Assembly (NCBI GenBank): GCA_021521415.1
Contig: JAIQDT010003811.1
Location: 62,001-126,000 of the forward strand
DNA length: 64,000 nucleotides
Origin: Bidens hawaiensis
Taxonomy: Eukaryota; Streptophyta; Magnoliopsida; Asterales; Asteraceae
Direction: 5' to 3'
The notes beneath the pieces were generated by a model. That model saw only the letters and a program-made list of their open reading frames with translations, was not told where the DNA came from and ran no database searches. The position numbers and the translations under genes were made by a program. Shown piece after piece: positions 20,971 to 33,411 of the stretch (positions are counted from its first letter, which is position 1; every line of letters begins with the position of its first letter).

Positions 20971-23900
20971 TCAATCACTATATTCACCAGAACCAGAAGA
21001 ATCCGAATCTTCTTCAACATTAAAATGCCTTCCATCTGCATAACCATCATGCATAAGCTCATCATCATCTTCTTCGACATTTTCGAACCCCTCGTCCGTT
21101 TCGCCCCATCCACTTTCATTATTCACAACACCATACCCTGAACCTTCCCCATTCTCCATTTCAAACCCGACTCCATTTCCGTCACCATCATCATCATCGG
21201 ACTCACTTGCATCTTCTTCGTCTTCACTGACATGATAATTCACATTTTCGGTAACAATATTGTCAACAGGTTTTTGATACCATTCTTCATTAATAAAGCT
21301 CCTAACACGCTCGTCTTTTTCGGGAGCATTTTCAATTCTTCTTTTTCTCACGGTTCGTCGGCCCGTTGCATGTGTTTGTTGTTTGATAACTTCACTCATT
21401 GGAACATTGATTTTAAAGTAGGGTCCGCTGCTGGCGGCTGTTGTGGCACCTGCCGCCCGTTTCTGCAGCTTCCGACCACCACGGCTCCGTACACCACCAC
21501 GAGTAGCCGGTTTTACAGGTTTGACATGATCTGTATCTAACGCTTGCCCAATGTTCTTTAAAAATGTAAACTTTAATCGAGATCTCTGTAAAGAAACAAG
21601 TTAAGAGACTAGTTTAGCATCGGTTGACTTTGAAGGTCAAAATGTACATGTCCAACTTATAATATTAAGTTATTAACATCAATTATTTAAAAAAAACCGA
21701 GAGTAATTTCATAATAAACTAAAAACAAAGCAAATACTACTTCTGCTAAACTTCTTTGTATCTATTATAATACAATCCACCTTTTGACCTAAATAGTCAA
21801 AACATGTCAAGTATGTGCATGTTCAAATGAAGAATTACCTTAGTGACATCGTTTGACTCCGGTACGACGTTGAGCTTGGCTTTCTGTTCAGGAGAGTAGA
21901 TAATCGAGCTATCAAGCTCAAAAAGCCTCAAACTCACAGCAGCTGTAGTTTGAGGTATCCATGGAAGTACCTGGACCAAACCCGAACCGAATCCTGATGC
22001 AACCATTTCTGATAACCCCGGGGTCCCAAGCAATTCCTTTGTTGTCTCAAACTCCAAAGACATATGGTCTCGTTTTATCACACTCTCGAGCCATGTAAGA
22101 ACCTGCAGCAAATTTGATTATCAAGGACATTTTAAAAGAAATAAAACTACTAATTTAATACGCATATAGAGTGAGTTTAACCTGCAGAAGATCAGTTGAT
22201 GACAATGATCCTTGCAACTTTGAGCCCCAAGTGTCCCTATTGTTTTCGGTCCAAGAAGATTGCAAAACCTCAGACGGAAGAGCAGCCTGTTTCGTTTCCA
22301 CACATTAAGTTTATAGAAACAAACAAATAAGAACATAAAACATTCGAAAGTATTAATCTTTTACCTCCAAGAACGTTAATAGGGACTTGATCAATCGGAT
22401 TCTTATCGGGACAGTGATATCCCAATTACTTGGATCATTAGCTTTATGAATATTATTATCTTGAACATCTGATTCAAGATAACATCGAGGGCAAATAGTC
22501 TTCTCCATGTAATAACAAGCATGACAAGAATCACAAGTTCCCTGGATCGGGGTGCACCGTTGCTTACCATGCGTCTTAGCCGATAAACTTGATGAATATA
22601 AACATTCTTTCCACATCCACTTCTCTAAATCTTGATACCGTTTCATAGCTTTTCCGTTCTCCAATTCGTCCCTCCCGACCTCAATAGTAAAACCTGAAGC
22701 GCACGTCATACTATTTGAATTTATTCTAACGTTCTCCTTGAACGTCATCTCTGTTTTTTGCAGCATTATGTGCAAATGAGATTCCCGGGCCCCACGTGTA
22801 TCCAATGACAACAACAGAGCATCAAACGCCTACATTTAACATCATTTAACATAACCATAATGGTTAAAAGAGGTTCAATTCATTAATTAAATGACAATAT
22901 ATAAACAAATTGTAAAACTTACCTCTACGGAATCGATGAGCCTCCAAGAACCATTTTGTAACTCAACAAAGATCCTGCCAGACCCGGGATCATGTCGGGA
23001 ATTAGATGCTACAAATTGCCAATAACGATTATGCCTTCGATCTTCGCCCAAAGGCAAAGATCTGTACACATACATTTCTTCTGCTTTGTGACCAATGAAA
23101 GCTTTTAACTGCAACCGCGATCTTTCAGCTGTATTATATCCATTGTTATGAGCTTGGCCCATTGACTGGCCCGTAGAACTATCATGGCCCATTTGAGGAG
23201 GCCCGTCACTGATTTTATAATCAATCGACGGGCTTTGGCCGCTTTCCATGAGAGAAGAATCTTGTAATTTGGTTATAAATTCATCTTTTATGCGCTTTTT
23301 ATCGAGTTGTGCATCTGTCCACATTTGCTTTCTAATAGACGTTGCAGCATCTAATCGATCCTGTAAAACAGTTTTACAAAAAAAGTATTAAAAATAATTT
23401 ACGAAAGGAGCTTAAAAAATTAATATTCAAATTTACCTCAAGAACTACACGAATAATATTTCCTTCATTAGCAATTCCAACTAAAGCAACAAGCGCATTA
23501 AGACGATCTTCAACACAAAGATCTGAGTATTCCCCTTCCGTAAGGCCTTGAACCCACGGTTCTGATTTTCCTTCATCAATTTCAGTACTTCCTTGATTAA
23601 CATTTTCGAATTCGGTTTTCAATTCAACATCATCTTCACAAACAGACGTTTTAACGTCTTGACTGTAAAAGTCGGCGCCTTTAATAGTAGACGGAGTACC
23701 AAAATCATCAATTTCTTGACCCTCAACAACCTGAGATTCAAAATGTTCGGGGTCTTTCTCAACATCGTCAACATTAACCCCAGATAAAATCCCATTTGTG
23801 AATGTTTGTATCTTCTCTTTAGCCACTGAAATTACTTCATCAGCAGTAGCAGGGTCCTTCCTGTAAGCGGGCCGAACACAATAAGTAGAAGGAGCTATTC

Positions 23901-26900
23901 TGTTAAATAAAACCGGGTCCCTTGATAATGCAACCGAGATCGAAGCATCTGGTGTCTTGCTTGTTGAAAGATCACGAAGTCCTGTTTTCTTCAAATGTTA
24001 AAGAAATAGAAGTCAAAAAAACTATCTTTATGATAAACAGAAAAGTCAGCATATAATTTTTATAACAAAGGAATATAATCTTTATAACAAAAGAAGTGTC
24101 ATAAATCTTTATAGCATAAGAGAAAAAAAAAATATAATCTTTATAACAAAAGAAAAGTCAAAGTACAATCTTTATAAAAAAATAAAAGTCAAAATATAAT
24201 CTTTATAACGAAAGAAAAATCAAAGTACAATCTTTATAAAAAAAATAAAAGTCAAAATATAATCTTTATAACAAAAGAAAAAGTCAAAGTACAATCTTTA
24301 TTAAAAGATAAAAGTCAAAATATAATCTTTATAACAAAAGAAAAGTCAAAGTACAATCTTTATAAAAAAATAAAAGTCAAAACATAATCTTTATAACGAA
24401 AAAAAGGTAAAAATTGCAATCTAATTATAAAAACCTGAATCTTTTCGGCGAGTTCTAAAACATTTAGACCCTTGCTTCCCTCAAGACAAAGAACATGATA
24501 AGCAGCAAATTTGACTGTCCCAGGAGTTATGCGATATTTTGGCTTCCTTTGATGGCGGGCCCCCTTTTCTTGCATCAAAGTGGCTGCATTTTCAGCAGCC
24601 GACCCATTCCGTAGCATGGCAATTACATCCTCACAACCCTTACTCTGCACCAACACACACCAGATAACTACACAAGTTAACTTTGCTATATAGATGTTTA
24701 AAAGTGTTTGGATTGGCATTTGGAAGTGCTTATGTGACACTGAAATAATAATAATAACAAAAAAAGACGATAATATGCACCTCATCATTTTCAGGCAAAC
24801 ACGAGGGGTTGCCATCTTTTTTCAACTGAGGTCCAAAACCGGCAGATAGAGCAAATTGTCGAAGAATTTCAGGCCACGTTAACAGGTTTAGATGTTTAAG
24901 CCAGTTGCGTATGTCAAAGCCCCACATATATGCCTATATTGCAACCAATTAAATACACATTTGTATATAACCATATAAGGATTTTATATATAAAATTAGA
25001 AATTACAAAATTACCCCTTCAACAATCTGAGGACGACCACCTTCAGGATTAGCAACCGTGTATTGATTAGTCCCGGGCCCACCAGACAGTGTTCTTGCAG
25101 CCTCTTCAATATCTCTTACAATCAACTTCAGGAGAGCAATGTGAATCTCTCCCAGTATTCTTGAATCCTGAAAATTTTAAAAAGTATATATAAAAAAAAC
25201 AGTTTCATTAAAAGTATTGAAAATGAAATGTAAAATCGAAGAGTGATGTGAAACTAACATAATCATGAAGAGCTTGAACAAACTCATCAAGAGTAAAAGG
25301 CCAAAGCCCGAGAATATCAGCAAATGTCATACAAAATTTCCAAACCTGTTAATGTCATTTAAAATCAATCAAGAAACTGTTTGGAACTTTGGATAAAATA
25401 TAATAAATTCTAATGATAAAAATATCATATTCAAGAAATAAAAATGATAGATAAAACCCTACCATGAGAAGGTTTCCAACATTTTCTTCCGAGTCAATCC
25501 ATGGATGAACCGAAAACGGACGTTTTAATCTCATTTGCACAGAATTTGGCGGGAATACACATAAAAGATCTGGGAATAATGTTAAATCATATAAGTTGTC
25601 AAGAATTACAAAATCAATAGATGAATCTTGTTACAAATAAATATTATGCAAAGTGGTATTTACCTCGAAACGAATCAAGATTTTGCAAAGTTTCATAGTC
25701 AAGTGAAGCGATTGAAGTCAACCCTTTACGAGAAGCCGCTAATTCCAATAATTCCAAACATTCATCCTCAATTAATTCCATAGATTCTTTAGCAAATTTT
25801 CTTGCTGCTGCTTTCTCAATAGCAGCTTTAACTTTTATTGCTTCTTTTTCACTTCGAAGCTCTTCTTGTTGTCTTCTTCTCTCCGCCTTTTACAAAAGTC
25901 AAAGCATATACTTAAACAAGTCAAAACATTAACCGCAAGAGTAAAATGGTAAATCATTACCTTTAAAGATTCCTTCTGCAAGAGCTTTTCTCTCCGTTCA
26001 CTTTCACGCCTTTCTTCACGTTGAAATCTTTCTTCTTGTCTTTGCCTTTCCCGCATCATTCTTTCTTCTAGCTTTCGTCTCTCACGGTCTTGTCTCTCCA
26101 TTTCTTTTTTCATTTGTTCTTCTTTCTAAAAAACGATAACACACAAAATAGAACTTATTAGAGCATATACTTTTCTTTAAATTTTGTTTACTTTTCAAAA
26201 ACCTCACACATCCAACTCTATAACTCCATCTCTATCCTACTCACAAACACTTATTTTATTAATTTTCCTCTTTTTAATACACTCACAACAAAATACAGGG
26301 AGTTTTTGTCGCGTTTCTCTATTTTCCTATATATTATATAGAATTTATACCTTTTTCCTCAACAAATCTTTCTTCTCAAGCTCTAACTTCATCCTCTTTT
26401 CGGATTGACCATCTCTTCCAACATCTTCACTCTGCAAGAAAAAACAACTTTAATACAAAATGCTACATACGTCAATAAACAAAATATTATCAACACTTCA
26501 TAATTCATAAGTATACCTTGCGTTTTCTCCACATTTGCATAATTTCTTCATTGGGTTCAATGAAGTCATTATCATTTCTAGGTGAAGCAACACCCTTTAA
26601 CGGTCCCGTCCCGACATAAGGTGGTGGCGGTTGACCATTTTGAACAAGTAATTTTTGGTCACTCTGGTAACCAACGGGTGTGTCATGTAACTGAGGACCC
26701 GCACCATACGGTTTATGTTTTACGTTACCTTTCGTTATCCCAAATGCACCCAATGGCGGTTCATCAAACTCAATTCCAAGAGTCGGTCCATCTTCCCTCA
26801 ACGATCCACCTAACTGAGCCTCCACATACTCAATCAGTCTTCTCACCGTCGTCTGAGTCAACTCGTACGACTTGCTACGCGCCAACTGTTCATTCAACCT

Positions 26901-27764
26901 GCTAGAATCCGAGTCCGACTCTGACCCCGACCCTGACTCATGATGCGACCTAGACCGTGAACTATGGTCAGCAACAATTACTTCTTGTTTAGACGATTTT
27001 AACGCCTCCATCTGTTCCCCAACTATCTTTTTCACAGTTTCTTCTCTCTTATCTTTTAACCGACGGTGACAAAACCACATTTGCAGCTGTCGGTCAGTTA
27101 ACCCTAACGACTGCGACAACTCGGCCCTTACAGCCTCCGACGGATACATATCCGCTGCAAAACAAAATTAATAATCCATAGCATCAACAATAATCTTACA
27201 ATAATCTTTAAAACCACAACTTAATCTACCAATCAACAAAAGTTAATATTTATTTAACCTAAACATATCAACATGTATCAAAAACTAAAATATTATTTAT
27301 TAAAAAGATGAACAATAATAATCTTTAAAATCATAACTTAATATACAAATTAGCAAACTCATCCAACAAATTTAATCTTAATCAAAAACTATAACATTTT
27401 TATTAGAAAGATGAACAATAATAATCTTTAAAATCACAACTTAATCTACCAATTAGCAAACTCATCCAACAAATTTAATCAAAAACTAAAACATTATTAT
27501 TAAAAAGATGAACAAAACCATAATCTTTAACATCACAACTTAATCTACCATTAGCAAACTCATCCAACAAATTTAATCAAAAACTAAAATATTATTATTA
27601 TAATTAATAGAAAGATTATAAGACATACAAGCATAGGTTCTTTCAAGTATATCCAGTTGATGAGGAGTCTTCATATGCCTTTTAGGCTTCTTGGATCCAT
27701 CAGATTGACCCATATTATCATCATTAGGGTTCCGACTGTTGTCTCCTTCCCAACCCATGTCCAT
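20971..27764 (-). CDS. RLT1: Homeobox-DDT domain protein RLT1-like (ISWI partner)
   Basis: RINGLET proteins bind the ISWI remodellers CHR11/CHR17 and help set nucleosome spacing and repress flowering genes (family knowledge). 16 exons, all in phase: 27764-27629, 27154-26517, 26431-26351, 26125-25961, 25886-25664, 25569-25463, 25345-25259, 25167-25015, 24933-24781, 24644-24435, 23988-23437, 23360-22923, 22829-22365, 22286-22182, 22102-21839, 21585-20971; about 1463 residues. Domains: homeodomain about 27-87 (LTDRQLQMWFCHRRLKDKR); Glu/Arg-rich coiled coil in exons 3-5; DDT domain from about 413 (SFRDLLCVFPPNSVQMRLKR); HARE-HTH about 620-690 (GTVKFAAYHVLCLEGSKGLN); WHIM motif YRSLPLGEDRRHNRYWQF; Cys cluster CDSCHACYYMEKTICPRC; acidic C-terminus ending SDSSGSGEYSD. 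KGCEDVIAMLRNGSAAE and GRRTVRKRR favour RLT1 over RLT2. It is shorter than the roughly 1700-residue Arabidopsis proteins, mainly in linkers. No break seen; nuclear. Confidence 0.93.
24053..24420. repeat. Minisatellite in RLT1 intron 10
   Basis: About four to five tandem copies of a unit of roughly 62 bases built from the phrases ATAATCTTTATAACAAAAG, AAAGTCAAAGTACAATC and TTTATAAAAAAATAAAAGTC. It lies wholly within the intron between exons 10 and 11 (24436-23988 side), so it does not alter the protein. Confidence 0.85.
27200..27600. repeat. Tandem repeat in RLT1 intron 1
   Basis: About four degenerate copies of a unit of roughly 90-110 bases, with shared phrases AATCTTTAAAATCACAACTT, AATCTACCAATTAGCAAACT and CATCCAACAAATTTAATC, then AAAACTAAAACATTATTATT. 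Confined to intron 1 (27155-27628). Confidence 0.8.
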
Positions 27765-28222
27765 AAACCAGTTAAAAATCGAATCTTTAACGAAACCCTA
27801 GAAAATTTCAAGAAAATAATAATACCCAAACAAGAACTAGGGTTAAGATTCAACTTTGGTGAAAAACAAAGAATACCCAGATGAGATTTTGGTTGGGATA
27901 TAATAATATTGAAGAGAGAAGAAAATAGAAGCAATAATAATAATAAGATTGTGGTGATGTGATAATATTATTATTATTACAATTCCAAGGGAACAAAGAA
28001 GGAAGATCAAGAATAGTTGGAGTATACCATTTGATCCGATTAATCTTTTCATATTTGTTTCTTGTATTAAAGATTTTATAATTTTTTCCTTTTTCTTTAG
28101 GTGTATAAATATACAGCACAAACACGTTATGTTTTTTCTTGGATTCGCAAGTTGATAGATTAGATGAGAGAGAATCAACCAATTTCTTTTTATTGTTTTT
28201 CATCTCTGAGACCAGAGACCAA
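27765..28222 (-). promoter_or_regulatory. RLT1 5' UTR and proximal promoter region
   Basis: Upstream side of the RLT1 ATG. On the minus strand a TATA-like phrase GTATATTTATACAC lies at about 28098-28113, about 340 bases before the ATG. A long AT-rich 5' leader with CTAGGGTTTCG near the start codon is typical of plant leaders. Transcription start and any leader intron cannot be fixed from sequence. The frames at 27843-28203 look like chance. Confidence 0.4.
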
Positions 28223-28225
28223 TAA

Positions 28226-28580
28226 GAGCATTCCCAATGGGTTATCTATATTCATCTTTATTTCTAAAATTTAGAAAAAATATTCAAATAATCATTTCAA
28301 TCTATTCTCTATCTTCAAACTCCATCTTTAAATTTTAGTGAAATGATATAAGAAGCCTTCAAATTTAGAGTGTTCCACAATACTCCATTTCCATCTACCC
28401 TTCTATAAATTTATATTAAAAATAATTTAATATTGAAAATAATAATAAGAAAAATGAATATAGAGATGGTAATGGAGAATGGGTTGGGGAAGATTATTAG
28501 AAAATGATGTATAATTTAAAGAAATTATGTTTTTCAGTTAAATTTTAAAGATGGAGATAAAGAATCCATTAGGAATGCTC
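28226..28580. mobile_element. Tourist-like MITE, 355 bp, TAA target duplication
   Basis: Left end GAGCATTCCCAATGGGTTAT; right end ends CCATTAGGAATGCTC, the inverted counterpart. TAA flanks at 28223-28225 and 28581-28583. AT-rich, no coding sequence. Same end family as the MITE at 18214-18509. It sits about 460 bases upstream of the RLT1 ATG. Confidence 0.85.
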
Positions 28581-28836
28581 TAAGGCAGTTTAATTTTGGG
28601 GGTTTTTGTTTTATTTTTTAGTTGTTTTTATTTATATTTAAAGGTTACTATATTTGGGGTTTAGTAATTAGTAAAAAAAAAGGTAGTAAATTAGTAAAAT
28701 TAAAATGAGTTACTTGGGTCTGTTTTATTTTACTGGTTTTTGTGATCTTTTGTTTGGGAGTAGATCGGGTTGGTGACGTTGGTCAACATGTTTAGAGTCT
28801 GTTTCTGTTATTGGGCTCATAGGCCCATTGACAAAA

Positions 28837-30162
28837 GCCTGTGCAGTCCTCAATGTTCAATGTGTTAAGAGGTGTACAAAACCCGGTTTTTTTTACAAAC
28901 CGAACCAGTTTTAAAACCGAAGAGGTTTCGATTTTGCATATTTCAAACTGGTTTGGGTCAAACCGGTTTGGTTTAGAAACAGGTTTAAGCATAAAAGTAG
29001 CCAAACTGATTCGCACCGGTTCGGGTCGGTTTTAAACCAGTTGACAAAAAGAACGGTTTGATTACGAAATACTCAAATCGCTATACGAACCAGCGGTATG
29101 GTTCGGTTTGGGAGTCGATTCGGGTTCCCGTTAACCGGTTCCAAAACAGACTTTTTTAGGCCTCTACTTATCATAGCCAGTTTGGTTCCCACAAAAAAAA
29201 TGTTCATAATTATAATTTAATAAAGCATGTGGTATGCTAACAATGCCAAGTAATATTTTGTTGAACAAAGAATCTGGCAGTTATCTTAATGATCCACGTG
29301 CGATTAAATTAGAGCATCTCATATAAGCTTGGGGTGTTCCTGGTCCGGTTTTCACGGTTTTAGGTCAAACCGTAACCAAACCGCTAGTAACGGTTTTCTA
29401 TCTTCGTAAATCAAAACCAAACTGTTAAACTCTTATACCAAACCAACTCGAACCGTTAGTAACAAATTGGTTTCGGTTTGGTTTCACAGTTTGAACTTGT
29501 TGCGGCTTTATACAGCATGCCAATAATAATTCATGATATTTAATTGTATAGCTCTTGATAATTTGCAGAATTTAACAAATACCATTATACCAATACCAAC
29601 TGATTTCTTGTTTTTAATTGAAAACTTGAAAGGCTAGCTAAAGTCTTTTGCATTTTAGATTAGGCTTAGCCCTGATTTTCTTATTTACTGTCGGTCTTTA
29701 TATTTAGTAATGTATGTTATAAACATTAATACTTTTAATTTAATTATGTCTATTAATATATTTGTATACACATATATATAAAATATAAATTATTAGATAA
29801 TATATATACAATTAAACCATATGGTCGGGTCTGGTTTTATATGGTTGGTTTTTGGTACAAAGCGTAAACCAAACCGCTCGTTACGGTTTGAATATTTTTA
29901 AACCAACAGACCAAAAGTTATGAAAGAAAGCCAATCAGAAACCAAACCAATGACCGGTTTGGACGATATTGCAGTATCAAAAGAAACCATGAACACCCCT
30001 AATAACTATGTTTATGTTGTGCTATCTAGCCATGTCACATTAAGAGAAGATTTCTTCATGTGATAACCTTGAGATTGATGAGTAGCTTCTACCAAGAAGA
30101 TCCTATGTCAATGTGTAGCTTTTGTTTTAATTAGTCTAGAAAGAAAAAGCTAAGTAGCTAAC
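28837..30162. repeat. Duplicated segment, copy A (interrupted by Tat element 1)
   Basis: This segment recurs at 43603-44852 with high similarity throughout, for example AACAGGTTTAAGCATAAAAG, CATGTGGTATGCTAACAATG and TAGCTAAAGTCTTTTGC. It contains GGTTTGGTTCGG-type inverted arms: one MITE-like unit about 28868-29167 (AGAGGTGTA start, CCTCT end) and another about 29333-29999 (GGGGTGTTC start, GAACACCCC end). No coding potential. The matching continuation (B, 42771-42960) lies on the far side of element 1. Confidence 0.85.
30158..30162. repeat. Target site duplication CTAAC, left of Tat element 1
   Basis: CTAAC directly precedes the left LTR and is repeated at 42771-42775 directly after the right LTR. 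The empty site is visible in the duplicate locus at about 44848-44856. Confidence 0.9.
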
Positions 30163-30871
30163 TGAAGAAACACGGATCCGCTCTCCGGGTATGGGTCCAG
30201 GATCCAGTGAGTCCACATGGTACAATACTATAACTACTACCACGATATGAGTAAAGCTCCCTAAAGTCCAGTGACTAGAGCCTGCAAAACAAACACAGTG
30301 AGTCTCGTTACAGGAAGGACAAGAGGGGGGGTCTTCCTGTAACCACTCTCCGGCGTGAGAACCAGTAACGTTCGTAATGAAGAAAATACTGAAGTACAGA
30401 GACTAAGTGTAGTCCGAATATATGTGAGTGAATGAATACCACATACCGTTTGACAAGGTATTTATAGCCGAAGGATGATGGAAGATGATTGGGGCAGCTG
30501 TCCTCTTCTAGAAGATCTTTGATAACCGTCTGGACACGTGTCTTATTGTGATAGGTTGGGCTATACGTCCCATGTGCATGGGTACAACAACCTAGACACG
30601 TATCACCAGCTGATAGGATGGATCGCACCCTGACCATGTGCACGGTTATAACAACCTGGCCAGGTGCCCTTTGTTCATTGGTTAGTATGTCACGTATTCC
30701 CCAAGTAAGAATCATGAGCCTTTCTTCTAGAAAGTATTTGAATGGTGACAGCTGTCCTACCGGCACTGTCCTCCAGTTATTTATGCGGACATATGTCTTG
30801 TCCCGCGGACGAATTTTGAGGACGCCCGGATGCTTAAGGGTATTTGGGCTTTTTGGTACCCTACCTCTACA
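30163..30871 (-). repeat. 3' LTR of Tat element 1 (709 bp)
   Basis: Begins TGAAGAAACACGGATCCGCT and ends CCCTACCTCTACA on the plus strand. Compared with the other two LTR copies it lacks about 110 bases between GGATGCTT and AAGGGTATTT; the deletion has CTT at both breakpoints. A TATA-type box (TATAAATA in sense, 30459-30466) and G-box-like ACACGTGT are present. Confidence 0.9.
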
Positions 30872-30889
30872 AGTCCCCCCAGTCCAGTG
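30872..30889 (-). other. Polypurine tract of Tat element 1
   Basis: In sense the sequence ACTGGACTGGGGGGACT directly abuts the start of the 3' LTR, as a plus-strand primer site should. The same tract is at 52085-52102 in element 2. Confidence 0.75.
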
Positions 30890-31103
30890 TTTCTTCCGTG
30901 TGAAGTCTTTATGCGGGTGAAATTCTGGATTTAATGTGTGTTGGGGATTTTTGTTATTCGGAAGTTAGGTAGAAAATATCTTCTGTTGGTATAGATAATC
31001 ATGAAAAGGACAAGTTGACCAATCGCAGGCGCGTGAACAGGTGATGGAACGTTTTTGACGGCTGTCACTGTACCAGACTGTACAACTTTTTCTCTTTTTT
31101 GAA

Positions 31104-31195
31104 TTTCCCGCGTGACGTGGCAATCACTGATTGGGTGATGTTTCTCTCTCTCTGCTGTTCATATCCCATCGCATTAACTGCGATGGGTATAAATA
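31104..31195 (+). promoter_or_regulatory. Promoter of antisense gene 1 (element 1)
   Basis: TTTCCCGC (31104-31111, an E2F-site-like word) and TGACGTG (31113-31119) are followed by the palindrome ATCGCATTAACTGCGAT (31168-31184) and the TATA box TATAAATA (31188-31195), about 115 bases before the ATG at 31310. The same order of words precedes antisense gene 2 at 33321-33411 and, in element 2, 57740-57826. Conservation between paralogous promoters is the main support; factor identities are inference. Confidence 0.7.
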
Positions 31196-31309
31196 AGGAG
31201 AGACTCCTTCTTTTGAAGTTTTATCGCTCTTTTGCTTTGATTATCTTCTTAATTTTTTCTCTGATAAAGCATTGAACTTTCTTGTATTCTCTCATCAAAT
31301 CTTTCTAAG

Positions 31310-33050
31310 ATGTCGAATGTTCAAACTGAGGTTGACGAGACAGAAGTGTCGTGGGACTATTCTGATTACGAGAAGTTGCTAGAGACTTATGGCATTCCAC
31401 CGGAGTGGGGGGCAGAGTTCCCTGCTCCTGGATCCATAGCCAGTTTCCCACCGCCTGGGAAAATGGCTTTGTATGCCGATTATTTTGTTCACGGGAATTT
31501 TCGTCTTCCTATAACAAAATTTTTGCAGAGATTGTTAACTGCGTATGGGATCCACTTATCCCAATTGCATCCTTGTGCTATGATGCGGATTCGTCACTAT
31601 GAATTTGTGTGCATAGCACGTGACATGATGCCACATGTTGAACGATTCCCTGTGTTTTATCGTCTTGCTAACCGTAATGGTTGGTATACATGTCAAGGGC
31701 TTTTCGATCGAAGTATCGGATATGAAGTTGAAAAAGGGTCCAAGGACTGGCGGAACAAGTTTTTTTTGGATTTCTGAGGACGTGGTGTCGTTAGATATGG
31801 TTCGCCGCCCAGTAAGTTCCGCCCTTCCTGACGTTGTTACCGTTGCTCATGAGGGCCAAGAATGGTACCGTGTACTCACAATGTAAGCGACACCCGTGCG
31901 AGCCTTACTGGAAGAAGCTCTAGTGTGGGCGTGCATGAGCCGTTTGTGGCCAACAGAATTTATGGAGCCCGTTTTTGTAGACTTGAATGAGCGTAAGTTT
32001 TCGTTTATTGTCTCTTTGCTTGCTTGAATATTTTGATAATTTGTTTTCTATCTTTTTTCAGGCCGAAGCTCTGTGTTCAATGCCCTTTTTGAAAACAAGG
32101 GTTGTGTCCGCAAAAGTATCCGCGAGGCGGGGGACCAACCTATTCTTGAGAAAACTAAGTCCAGTTTTTGTTTCCGAAGAAAGTTCGGGCTGAACCTGTG
32201 ACTTCTAACGCCACCTGTGAAACTTGTGCGTACACTCTAAATCCTCCTCCACTTACTGCTGTTACTTCTGAAGGAATGCTTGCCATCCTTTCATCAAGCG
32301 ATGATGATGGGGATGTGCCTCAGTTTTCTGCTTCGGAAGAAGAAGAGGACTCTGATGAGGGTGCTTCTGAATTTTCCTCTGTCTCATCTTTATTAGCAGA
32401 ATTAGAGAAAAAGAGAGCTTTCCTTGCTTCTCAGATGGGTCATACGAGTGTGAAGACTGCGGATTCTGAGGCGGGACCATCAAGGAAAAAACGGAAGATA
32501 CACCGTCCCAAGAAGCCACAGTATAGCCTTGCTGACCGTATTGACACTGTTGAAGGTACATGTTAGCCTTTAAATACTGTATTCCTTGTGTGGGTATTTT
32601 GCTAAGTATAAATTTTGTTGTGTAGATCCGTTGATCTTCAGTGAGGATATATCGGAGAAGTTGTCCACACCAACTCCTCAAACTGAAAAGCCATCATCCC
32701 CTTTAATGCATAGCACGTGACATGATGGCTGACAGTTTTGCTAATGTGATGGCTGCTTCCTCATCACTCGGGCGTGTTACGGGTTTCATGAAGGGATGAA
32801 CTATGCTAGGAGTAACCGCTCCTTTAAAGATCATCCGCTTTGTGGCATAAACGTTAAACAAGACCGTACCGACCGGGTTAAGGAGCATGACACGTTAGTC
32901 TTCCCTCTACAGGATATGCTTCCGGAATTTGCTTCAGCATATGACGGTGTACAACTTTTGAAGAGCTATCTTGGGGAAGAATCTGAAGATGATTCTTCGG
33001 AAGATATGTCTGTGAAGGCTCCGGAGGACCCGTCCGCTTCAAACCCATAG
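31310..33050 (+). pseudogene. Antisense gene 1 of Tat element 1 ('putative gypsy type transposon' family)
   Basis: Starts MSNVQTEVDETEVSWDYSDY; the family region includes GSIASFPPPGKMALYADYF, VHGNFRLPITKFLQRLL and YGIHLSQLHPCAMMRIRHYE. Lies opposite in strand to gag-pol, between pol and the 3' LTR, where Tat elements carry extra ORFs. A lengthened T run near 31760 shifts frame after SKDWRNK, and a TAA follows VLTM near 31884. A GT-AG intron probably ends near 32062. Acidic Ser/Glu-rich and Lys/Arg-rich linkers follow (32280-32560). The middle coiled-coil part is deleted near 32715 relative to element 2. The last part, from SFANVMAASSSLGRV through MNYARSNRSFKDHP to PEDPSASNP, ends at 33050. 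Molecular role unknown; not functional here. Confidence 0.8.
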
Positions 33051-33320
33051 GATAGATTTACCATTTATATAACTTGTAAATTTTTTCTTTTCTTTCTTGT
33101 AATGTTTTTATGTCATTAATGATGAATATTTCTTTTGACTTCGTATGATCTTTTTACTGCTTTTAATGCCTTATGAGAGGGTTTTTCTGAATCCTTCAAT
33201 TTGTTGAAATCTTTGAAAGTTTTGGATAACTATAGTGACGTGGCTGAGAGAGAAACTTTTTGAGGGTAACTGGCTGGACGTGTATGACACCCTTGACAGC
33301 CTGTTTGCACTATCTTGAAC

Positions 33321-33411
33321 TTCCCGCCTGACGTGTCGGTCATGTGGCGGTCTGTGCTTTCTCTTTCCTCTAGTACTTTATGGATCGCATTAATTGCGAT
33401 GGGTATAAATA
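33321..33411 (+). promoter_or_regulatory. Promoter of antisense gene 2 (element 1)
   Basis: TTCCCGC (33321-33327), TGACGTG (33329-33335), the perfectly arranged palindrome ATCGCATTAATTGCGAT (33384-33400) and TATAAATA (33404-33411) repeat the layout of the promoter at 31104-31195. The intergenic stretch since the end of antisense gene 1 is only about 270 bases. Confidence 0.7.

Noticed and set aside
30308..30766. Open frame of 134-152 codons on the minus strand, conserved in the LTR copies at 30308-30766 and 51468-51872
   Set aside because: It lies wholly inside the LTR, overlaps the TATA box, is broken by an indel in the third LTR (41974-42770) and shows no known domain. Conservation is explained by LTR copying.
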